Assembly (NCBI GenBank): GCA_025454125.1
Contig: JALOPA010000003.1
Coordinates: 1 to 16,254 of the forward strand
Reading direction: 5' to 3'
DNA length: 16,254 bases
Origin: Thermodesulfobacteriota bacterium
GTDB lineage: Bacteria; Desulfobacterota; DSM-4660; Desulfatiglandales; HGW-15
The translations under genes and the position numbers were made by a program. Below are positions 1-7,319 of the stretch, in pieces. Each line of letters starts with the position of its first letter. The stretch's first letter is position 1. Below the pieces are notes generated by a model, which saw only the letters and a program-made list of their open reading frames with translations, was not told where the DNA came from and searched no databases.

Positions 1-652
1 GGCCGGACAGATTCTTGCCTTCCTGGGTGGGGTGACCCATCGCGTTTCCGTCGGGTTTGAGAAAAAAAATGAATCCTGACTCACCGATTCGTATGCCTTT
101 GGTGATGTCCCGTGTCCCGTCCGTTCGCCTGGGCCCGACCACTTTGGTTTTGATCGTTTCCTGGTATTCTGCCGTGGCCACCACCTTGATCCACTTGCGG
201 ATCTGGGTCTCGAGGGCTTCCCCGGACCGGGTCAGTTCCCCGAGGTCCGCCAGCATTCCCTTGGTGAACTTCTCGAAAACCGCCTCGTAGTTGAGCAGGG
301 CGGCGGGGACGTCGCCCACGTGGACCGGCGACTTCCTGATCCGGTCCATCAGGGCATGCCAGTTCTTGACGCTCTGCTCATCCTCTTTAATGATGAACTC
401 CTTTTCCTGCTCTCGGGCCTGCAGGATCCACATCACCTCTTCGCCGATCTCGGCTTCCTTCACGAGAGCGTAGTGGGCATTGAGGATCTCCCAGACAAAT
501 CCGGTCATGTTCATGAAGTCCTGCCTGACCAGGCTGCTCAACTCCTTTCTCGCATTGTTCACGTTAAGGAGGGTGAGAACACAGATGGGAACCAGGGACA
601 GAACCAGCGTGTGAAAGATGATCTTTGCGCCGTATTGGAGCTTGAATTTCAT
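1..652 (-). CDS. Membrane Cache-domain sensor, N-terminal part (probable chemoreceptor or kinase)
   Basis: Partial gene: the frame stays open to the window edge, so only about 217 N-terminal residues are visible. It begins ATG-K-F-K-L with a hydrophobic segment at about residues 10-30 (a membrane anchor or signal anchor). A long helical, charged periplasmic region follows. Near the edge is a GESGFIFFLKPDG...MGHP...GKNLSG stretch, which matches the core of single Cache (sCache_2-like) ligand-binding domains. The output domain lies outside the window; in this family it is usually an MCP signalling domain, less often a histidine kinase or cyclase. The start has a purine-rich AGGGGGGAG just upstream. 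It lies 68 bases downstream of the PstS-like gene on the same strand, so the two are probably cotranscribed, which suggests that the binding protein delivers a ligand to this sensor (inference). Confidence 0.8.
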   Translation of the reverse strand, partial: MKFKLQYGAKIIFHTLVLSLVPICVLTLLNVNNARKELSSLVRQDFMNMTGFVWEILNAHYALVKEAEIGEEVMWILQAREQEKEFIIKEDEQSVKNWHALMDRIRKSPVHVGDVPAALLNYEAVFEKFTKGMLADLGELTRSGEALETQIRKWIKVVATAEYQETIKTKVVGPRRTDGTRDITKGIRIGESGFIFFLKPDGNAMGHPTQEGKNLSG

Positions 653-670
653 AACTCCCCCCTTTAAACC

Positions 671-700
671 GAGGCGCCCTCCTCAAGGAGAAAGCGCCTC
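671..700 (-). other. Intercistronic stem-loop between binding-protein and Cache-sensor genes
   Basis: A nested inverted repeat lies in the 68-base gap: GAGGCGC (671-677) pairs with GCGCCTC (694-700), and inside it CTCCT (679-683) pairs with AGGAG (686-690). There is no run of T after it on the minus strand, so it does not look like a full intrinsic terminator. A stem at this position may stabilise the upstream binding-protein message or attenuate the downstream sensor (inference). Confidence 0.5.
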
Positions 701-720
701 TGGCGATAGCGGTCAACCTC

Positions 721-1527
721 TCATTGGGCAGGGAACAGTCCTGCCTTTTCGAGAAGCCCCTTGCCTGCCCCCTTGAGGAAATACTCGACATACTTCTTCA
801 CATCGCCCTCAGGCTGCCCCTTGGTGGCGAAGTACATCTCCTGGACCAGGGGATAGCCGGCCGTGCCGGGTTGCTTGCCCTCGATCTTGAGCACCTTGAA
901 GTCGACCGTTTTCGACACGGCGCCGAAGGAGATGTAAGAAATGGCCGGCTTGCCTTTGGCGGCTTCCAAAACAGCCCCGGCGGTTTCCGTGATGAGGGTG
1001 TCCTTGGCAAAGGGGGCGTCGCCCATGACCTGTTCCCTGAAATTGACGGTGCAGGCGGTTTTGATCTGGGGGATGACCACCTGGATCGGGCCCGGAGCCC
1101 CTCCAATGTCCTTCCAGTCCGTGATCTGCCCGGAGAAAACCTTCTTGAGGTCCTGAAGGGTGAGGTTTTCTACCTTGCTGTCTTTGGGCACGAAGACCGC
1201 CATGTAATCCCTGGCGATCAAAGTCTCCGTGAGATCCTGAGCCTGTGCTTTTTCAGCCAGTTTCAGCTTTCTCGCCAGTCCGCCCACGTTGGATCGTCCC
1301 GAGACCAGGGAAGGAACGGCATCCTGTGTTTTTCGATCCTCTGCGACAACCTTGATGCCGGTCTCCTTGGTGAACATCTCGGCCGTGTCTTTGACGAAGG
1401 CCCAATAGATCTGGGATGAGCCGTCATAGTGGACCCCTTCGATGGCGGCAGCCGTCGGTATTCCCGCAGCAGAACCTGCAAGCACGAAACCCACAACCAG
1501 CACGGTGAACCACAACTTCCTTTTCAT
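721..1527 (-). CDS. PstS-like periplasmic substrate-binding protein
   Basis: 268 residues. The N-terminus is a clear Sec signal peptide (MKRK, then a hydrophobic core, likely cut after about residue 28 at TAAA). The mature part has the PBP-like fold signature of the PstS family: YDGSS at 34-38, SGRSNVGG at 76-83, and LKKVFSGQITDWKDIGG at 127-143. The usual RxxGSGT phosphate-contact segment is replaced by PQIKTACT (153-160), so phosphate may not be the ligand. AGGAGG lies 6 bases before the ATG at 1527. A second ATG at 1530 is only 3 bases from it, so 1527 is preferred. No permease or ATPase genes follow; the next gene is a Cache sensor, so a sensory rather than transport role is likely. A sigma-54 promoter lies upstream. 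Confidence 0.85.
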   Translation of the reverse strand: MKRKLWFTVLVVGFVLAGSAAGIPTAAAIEGVHYDGSSQIYWAFVKDTAEMFTKETGIKVVAEDRKTQDAVPSLVSGRSNVGGLARKLKLAEKAQAQDLTETLIARDYMAVFVPKDSKVENLTLQDLKKVFSGQITDWKDIGGAPGPIQVVIPQIKTACTVNFREQVMGDAPFAKDTLITETAGAVLEAAKGKPAISYISFGAVSKTVDFKVLKIEGKQPGTAGYPLVQEMYFATKGQPEGDVKKYVEYFLKGAGKGLLEKAGLFPAQ

Positions 1528-1649
1528 CATCTGCCTCCTGTTTTGACTTTTTTGATCTGAGCCTTGAAACCTTCTCGCGATCCGGTTCGACGATCCCGAT
1601 TTCTGTCCGGTCACGCGTCTCGGGCACAGGGTTTCCCCTGCAAGGCGTC

Positions 1650-1662
1650 GTGACCGCGTCAC
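1650..1662. repeat. Short palindrome GTGAC-CGC-GTCAC in the leader of the binding-protein gene
   Basis: A perfect 5-base inverted repeat with a 3-base centre. A related half site (GTCACGCG) occurs at 1610-1617. Both lie between the predicted sigma-54 start (about 1693) and the PstS-like start codon. It could be an operator or chance in GC-rich DNA. Confidence 0.25.
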
Positions 1663-1703
1663 CGGGATCTTTCGATGGGACAGATTATCCCGACCCGAGC
1701 TTA

Positions 1704-1719
1704 AGCAAGTTCAGTGCCA
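1704..1719 (-). promoter_or_regulatory. Sigma-54 (-24/-12) promoter for the PstS-like/Cache operon
   Basis: On the minus strand the sequence reads TGGCAC-TGAAC-TTGCT, an exact match to the RpoN consensus TGGCAC-N5-TTGCW, with ten bases between the invariant GG and GC. The predicted start is near 1693, giving a leader of about 165 bases to the PstS-like ATG. RpoN promoters need an enhancer-binding activator; a candidate upstream inverted repeat lies at 1866-1891. Confidence 0.8.
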
Positions 1720-1865
1720 GCGGCGGGTTTTCCAGAGATACCATCCGCTTATCGTTTCCCGGGCAGGCCGAGAGCCGCGAGAATTTCTCCGAAGCGTCAA
1801 AGATCCGGCGGGTCTAAGGCTGCACGCCTAGGGTCGAGACTCCGCCCAGGTCGCTGCGTTTTTCC

Positions 1866-1891
1866 TTGACCCCTTCTTGTAGAGGGGTTAA
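1866..1891. repeat. Inverted repeat TTGACCCCT-N8-AGGGGTTAA, possible activator site
   Basis: Nine-base arms pair with one G-T wobble across an 8-base spacer. It sits in the 444-base divergent region (1531-1974) between the PstS-like gene and the first hybrid kinase. It lies about 160-185 bases upstream of the minus-strand sigma-54 element, a normal distance for an enhancer-binding protein site, and also 84-109 bases upstream of the plus-strand kinase. Apart from this, the sigma-54 site and the palindrome at 1650, nothing else recognisable was found in the gap. Confidence 0.35.
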
Positions 1892-1974
1892 CAATACCGG
1901 TCTTAATACGGCTTCAGCGGCGATCTTACCCAACGCACTACCGATCCCTACTCCCTTTGGAGATCGAAGCAGCC

Positions 1975-3966
1975 ATGTCTGACACACCGCGTGTTCTCAT
2001 TGTAGACGATCCGGAAGCGAGCTTGCGCCTGCGATCCTTCTTGAATGGAGGAGCCTGGGAGTTGCATTCAGCCCAAGGCCTCGAGGAGGTCCTGGAACAC
2101 GCGAGGAGACTCGATTTCGACGCTGCCCTGGTCAACGTGGGTTTGAAAGAAATCGATAGCCTCACCATCGTGGAAGAGCTGCTGCGGCAGTGTCGGGATA
2201 TCCGGATTGTGCTTCTGGCAGACTTCGACTCAGCGGATCGAGCCCTGGAGGGCTTGAGACGGGGCGCCCATGCTCACGTGCTCAAGCCGTTTGGCAAGGC
2301 CGCACTGATCAAAACCCTGGAAAACGCCGTGGAGCAGAGGCGCCTGGTTGTCGCCGGAAGAAGACAGGCCGAAGCGGAGTTGAAGGAATCCAAGGAAGAA
2401 ATCGATCGGGTGGTGCAGGAGAAAACGTTCCACCTGCTTGAGATCAACGAACGATTGAAAGAAGAAGTGGACTTCCTGAGCAGGGAAGCGGCGTTTCGTG
2501 CCCTCTTTGAGACCGCGCAGGACGCCATCTTTCTGAAAGACCGGAACTTGACCTACACCCTGGTCAATCCGGCCATGGAGCGGCTTTTCGGCCTTCCACC
2601 GGCCCAGTGGGTCGGCAAGACAGATCGCCACCTTTTCGGAGCGGAGGCGGCAAAAGGAATCGAAGAAGGGGACAGGCTCGTGCTCGATGGGGAGACCCTG
2701 GAAAAGGAACTGGTGATCCCCATGAGGGGAATCGCCACGACGTTTCATGTGACACGAGTGCCTCTGCGCGACGCCGCTGGAGCCGTGACCGGGCTCTGGG
2801 GCATTGCGAGGGATCTGACCGCGACGAAACGTCTGGAACGACAGTTCCAGGCCGCCCAGAGGATCGAATCTTTGGGCACCCTGGCCGGAGGCATCGCCCA
2901 CAACTTCAACAATCTGCTCACCGGCATCCTGGGGACCGTCTCTCTGCTTCTGCTGGATCTGGACCCTGCCCATGCAACATACCGAAAGCTCAAGAAAGTG
3001 GAAGACTATGTTCGCAGCGGTGTGGACTTGACCCGGAAACTTCTTGGGTTTGCCAGGGGCGGGAAGTACGAGGTCAAGAAGGTCGACCTGAGCGAGGTGG
3101 CGGAAAAGACGAGTGCCGTCTTTGCTTCCACCAAGAAGGAGATCATTCTTCATAAACAGTGGGAACCAGGCCTGTGGCCTGTCCTGGCGGACCAGGGCCA
3201 GGTCGAACAGGTGCTCATGAACCTCTACGTCAATGCGGGCCAGGCGATGCCCAACGGAGGCCACCTCTACGTCAAGACGGAAAACTTTCTTCTCGACGAA
3301 AACTTCATCCGGCCCTACTTCGTGAAGCCGGGCAAGTATGTGCAGGTGAGCGTCAGAGACACGGGCGTGGGCATGGATTCCGAGACTCAGGAGCGCATCT
3401 TCGAACCTTTTTTCACCACCAAGGAGGTGGGGAAGGGCACGGGGCTGGGTCTTGCAGCGGCTTATGGCATCGTCAAGAATCACGGCGGCTTCATCAACGT
3501 GACCAGCGAGGAAGGCCGGGGAAGCACCTTCGAAATCCTTCTTCCCGCCTGTGACGGGGAAGGCGAGAAAAAGCAGGAACAAACCTCAGCGCCAAGGGGG
3601 AAGGAGCCGGCCAAGAAGACCGTGCTCCTGGTCGATGATGAAGAAATGGTGGCGAGCGTGGGAAAAGATCTCATCGAGACGCTCGGCTATGAGGCTCTTG
3701 TTGCGGCAAACGGGGAAGAGGCCCTCCAGATCTTCCGAGCGCAAAAGGAGCGGATCGACCTGGTGGTGCTCGATATGATCATGCCCGGCATGAGCGGGGC
3801 TGAAACCTATGTCAAGCTGAGGGGCATCCACCAAGACGTGAAGGTTCTGCTGTCGAGCGGTTACAGCCTGGATGGAGAAGCGGAAAAGATGCTGCGAAAC
3901 GGTTGCCGCGGTTTCATCCAGAAGCCTTACAGCATGAAAGCCCTGGCCGTGAAATTGAGAGAAGCC

Positions 3967-3975
<9 letters not shown>
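1975..3975 (+). CDS. Hybrid histidine kinase: pseudo-receiver, PAS, HisKA, HATPase, receiver
   Basis: 666 residues, cytoplasmic, no membrane segment. Order: an N-terminal receiver-like domain (about 5-122); a coiled coil (about 128-170); PAS (about 173-285, FRALFETAQDAIFLKDRN); HisKA with H309 in GGIAHNFNNLL; HATPase_c with N420 (NLYVNA), G1 DTGVGM at 462-467 and G2 GKGTGLGL at 487-494; and a C-terminal receiver with D600 (VVLDMIMP) and K650. The first receiver keeps D11/D12 and K104 but has Asn54 (LVNVGL) where the phospho-Asp should be, so it cannot be phosphorylated conventionally. The H-box has Asn after His; this HNFNN variant is, as I recall, common in related hybrid kinases. ATG 1975 is chosen because GGAG lies 12 bases upstream; an in-frame TTG at 1957 has no ribosome site. 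No output domain, so phosphate probably passes to another protein. The 3' end overlaps the convergent paralogue. Confidence 0.92.
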
Positions 3976-5451
<1,476 letters not shown>

Positions 5452-5624
5452 GTGCGCATGGCCTCATCTTCCCGATTTTGGCTGCCCGTGCAGGCCTTCC
5501 CCGGTCTCAGGGAAAGCCCCTGTCCACGTGAAATCCTGGTCCCCCGGAGGTGCAGGAAAAACCGGATCCTTTTACCACATTCGCACTCCGGAAGAAAAGG
5601 CCGTCCTTCAAGGGGTTTCAGGGA

Positions 5625-5649
5625 TGTCAAAACAATGACAGGGCGTCAT
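5625..5649. repeat. TGTCA-N6-TGACA palindrome plus a third half site
   Basis: TGTCA (5625-5629) and TGACA (5636-5640) form an inverted repeat with a 6-base spacer, and GTCAT (5645-5649) adds a third, inverted half site. The half-site length and N6 spacing are like CRP/FNR-superfamily operators (TGTGA-N6-TCACA for CRP, TGTCG-N6-CGACA for CooA). It is centred about 78 bases upstream of the predicted start of the plus-strand gene at 5734. Function is inference. Confidence 0.35.
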
Positions 5650-5675
5650 AGCGCAAGAGGAAATCTCCAAAAGCC

Positions 5676-5704
5676 TCGACAAGGCGCCAGAACTCTGGTA
5701 TGAA
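5676..5704 (+). promoter_or_regulatory. Sigma-70 promoter with extended -10, for the DUF3135-like gene
   Basis: TCGACA (-35, 5676-5681), a 17-base spacer, then TATGAA (-10, 5699-5704), preceded by the TG of an extended -10 (TGGTATGAA). The predicted start near 5711 lies just before the ribosome site of the gene at 5734. The rest of the 282-base divergent gap 5452-5733 shows only the palindrome at 5625-5649. Confidence 0.5.
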
Positions 5705-5733
5705 TCCGGCAGTCTCCCAGGAGAACAAACCCG

Positions 5734-6108
5734 ATGGACAGTGCGGTGCAGGATCGGCATGGGGAAAGAGAGCAGAGGCAGAAGGCTTCGCTGGAGAGAC
5801 ACGAGAGGCTCTCCAGGCTGTTCAGAGAGGATCGGCTGGCTTTTGAGAGGGAGCGGAAGAAAATGATCCAGGAAGTCATTGAAAGTGCGGAGCATCCGGA
5901 GCAAAGGGAAAAGCTGCGAGCGCTCCAGGGGTCCTGGGACAAAAGGATGAGAGGGGCCGGTTCCGAGCATAATCGCCTTGTCCTGGCTCAGGCCTTTTTT
6001 TGGGACCACTTCCACACCGCCTTCCGACCGGCGGTCGACCACCTCAAGGATCTTGTAAGACAGCAGCACGACCAGGCCGCAGGTCTGGCCCAGCGCCCTC
6101 CTCTTTAA
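5734..6108 (+). CDS. Small charged protein, DUF3135-like
   Basis: 124 residues, very rich in Arg, Glu and Lys, predicted all-helical, with no signal peptide or membrane segment. The central block (LFREDRLAFERERKKMI at about 29-45, then IESAEHPEQREKLRALQGSWD) and the later FFWDHF segment resemble the pattern of DUF3135 proteins, a small uncharacterised proteobacterial family of about this length. The assignment rests on recalled pattern, not on a search. AGGAGA lies 9 bases before the ATG, and a sigma-70-type promoter precedes it. Its 3' end overlaps a possible minus-strand gene by 65 bases. No function is known. Confidence 0.65.
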   Translation: MDSAVQDRHGEREQRQKASLERHERLSRLFREDRLAFERERKKMIQEVIESAEHPEQREKLRALQGSWDKRMRGAGSEHNRLVLAQAFFWDHFHTAFRPAVDHLKDLVRQQHDQAAGLAQRPPL

Positions 6109-6289
6109 GACCCCCATCGCTCATGAACCAGTCCATCCAAGCCTCGATCACCCGGCCGAAGGCTTCGCCCCGCTCTCCTGCGCGGGCGGCCTCAAAAAGG
6201 GCGTCGGCTGCCAGAAGCTGAGCTCTCAGCCTGCGATCCCTTCGGTTTTGATCCTCCGAGTCCTCCATGGGTTCTTCTTTCTTTTCCAC
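6044..6289 (-). CDS. Probable small helical protein of unknown function
   Basis: 81 residues, not recognised. The first 60 residues are charged and helix-forming (QLLAADALFEAARAGE, then EAFGRVIEAWMDWFMSDGG) with codon use like the neighbours. The last 20 residues, which overlap the 3' end of the DUF3135-like gene, are Gly/Pro-rich and less convincing. The start is GTG 6289, with GAGGAG at 6299-6304 nine bases upstream; an ATG at 6268 is a weaker alternative. A -24/-12 promoter faces this way at 6359-6374, with a start predicted near 6348. This supports the gene being expressed, divergently from the peptidase gene. It could still be a non-coding antisense stretch. Confidence 0.5.
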   Translation of the reverse strand: MEKKEEPMEDSEDQNRRDRRLRAQLLAADALFEAARAGERGEAFGRVIEAWMDWFMSDGGLKEEGAGPDLRPGRAAVLQDP

Positions 6290-6358
6290 CCTTCTGCTCT
6301 CCTCATAAACAGGTTTCGATCAGACGGTTTCTCTTTATCCAGGGTTTCCCGGTCATCA

Positions 6359-6374
6359 AGCAGGAATTGTGCCG
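6359..6374 (-). promoter_or_regulatory. Sigma-54 promoter facing the 81-residue ORF
   Basis: The minus strand reads CGGCAC-AATTC-CTGCT: invariant GG and GC separated by exactly ten bases, two mismatches to the RpoN consensus. It is back to back with the stronger plus-strand site at 6382-6397. Confidence 0.45.
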
Positions 6375-6387
6375 GTGGTTGCGGCAC
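6369..6387. repeat. Inverted repeat formed by two divergent -24 elements
   Basis: GTGCCG (6369-6374), a 7-base spacer, then CGGCAC (6382-6387). Each arm is the -24 block of one of the two opposing sigma-54 sites. It could be misread as a small terminator stem on the plus strand (CTCTTTT follows), but promoter spacing explains both arms. Confidence 0.55.
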
Positions 6388-6397
6388 CTCTTTTGCA
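6382..6397 (+). promoter_or_regulatory. Sigma-54 promoter for the NlpC/P60-like peptidase gene
   Basis: CGGCAC-CTCTT-TTGCA, one mismatch to TGGCAC-N5-TTGCW, with ten bases between GG and GC. The predicted start near 6408 is downstream of the GTG at 6369 and upstream of the AGGAGG-preceded GTG at 6441, so it also settles the gene start. Confidence 0.65.
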
Positions 6398-6440
6398 TTG
6401 GTGGAGGGAGGCATACTCGGATAAGTTTGAGGAGGACACG

Positions 6441-7319
6441 GTGCATCGCATCAACGGCGCGGACAGACCCCCGATCCTGTTGACCAAGACGGAGCGCCCT
6501 TTGGCGAGGCAAAGGGAGGGCTTCGCCCTCTACCTCAACGAACAGCTTCGTAGGGGAGCAACCCCCTACATGTCGTGGAAGAAGGTGGTGAAGGAAGCCC
6601 CGGACGATCGACAGAAAACCGCACGGCCCCTGGCGGAGCGATCGAGACTAAGAAGCGCCGGGGTTATCAACGACCTCTCCCGCAGGGGGCGCGCTCCTGC
6701 AAGGGAGAAAACATCAGGCCCCGGCCCTTCTTCTGAAGGTCGAAGCGCAAACAGGGCTTCTCTGCCGGGCCGGTATTCGCGGCTGGACTGCTACGAGTTC
6801 GTGGCCGCTGTTCTGGAGGAAAACGGGATTCGTTACTACGGGAAGGATGGCGTGGGCAACGCTCTGGTCGCGAAAGCGAAAATGGAGCACAAGCCCTCCA
6901 ATCACTTTCTGACCGGCGAAGGACTGACCCGGCTCCTCTCCTCGGACGCGGTCAGCGTGAACGTGAAGGGAGATTCGGTTGAGCAGACCTGGGAGATCCT
7001 TGAACCCAGGCTGAAAGAGGGAGCCATCCTGTCCTTCTCCTCCCAGCGGGCCGGGCACACGGGCATCGTTGGGTTCAGGAACGGCCGCTGGGTTTTCATC
7101 AACTCGAGCGGCAGGCTGGGAGACAGGAGTTCCTACCGTGTGAAGGAAGAAGACCTGGGAGAAGAGATCCGGAGTCGGCTGGCAAAGGCCAAAAATGAAA
7201 AAACCTCCCTGAGCATTACCCTTGGGCGCGTGGATCGGGAGTTGGCTGCGGCATACCGCAAGTCCGAGTCCGTGAGCGTGGCGGAGATGCGGAAGGGAAG
7301 CGTCAACCTCCTCGCCTAG
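6441..7319 (+). CDS. NlpC/P60- or CHAP-like cysteine peptidase/amidase (putative)
   Basis: 292 residues from GTG 6441, chosen because a perfect AGGAGG (6430-6435) lies 5 bases upstream and the predicted sigma-54 transcript starts near 6408. An upstream in-frame GTG at 6369 lies inside the promoter. The N-terminal 110 residues are basic, Pro/Ser-rich and probably disordered, with no signal peptide. The C-terminal domain has RLDCYEFV (Cys117 at the start of a helix) and AGHTGIVGF (His206), then Asn221 in VFINSSG. This C-H-N/polar order and the motif surroundings match papain-like NlpC/P60 or CHAP amidases, which cut peptidoglycan stem peptides. Without a Sec signal, a flagellar or other export route or a cytosolic substrate is possible. 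Sigma-54 control near flgM suggests a motility-linked wall enzyme (inference). The 3' end overlaps the HDOD-kinase gene by 17 bases. Confidence 0.6.
   Translation: MHRINGADRPPILLTKTERPLARQREGFALYLNEQLRRGATPYMSWKKVVKEAPDDRQKTARPLAERSRLRSAGVINDLSRRGRAPAREKTSGPGPSSEGRSANRASLPGRYSRLDCYEFVAAVLEENGIRYYGKDGVGNALVAKAKMEHKPSNHFLTGEGLTRLLSSDAVSVNVKGDSVEQTWEILEPRLKEGAILSFSSQRAGHTGIVGFRNGRWVFINSSGRLGDRSSYRVKEEDLGEEIRSRLAKAKNEKTSLSITLGRVDRELAAAYRKSESVSVAEMRKGSVNLLA

Noticed and set aside
1898..1912. Possible plus-strand sigma-54 site for the first hybrid kinase (CGGTCT-TAATA-CGGCT)
   Set aside because: GG/GC spacing fits, but nearly all other consensus positions mismatch.
2230..3582. Long 450-codon minus-strand open frame opposite the first hybrid kinase
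   Set aside because: It is the antisense shadow of a clearly coding kinase; the translation has no domain-like pattern and comes from GC-rich codon structure.
6369..6440. GTG 6369 as start of the cysteine peptidase
   Set aside because: It lies inside the sigma-54 promoter and has no good ribosome site, while GTG 6441 has a perfect AGGAGG at 5 bases.
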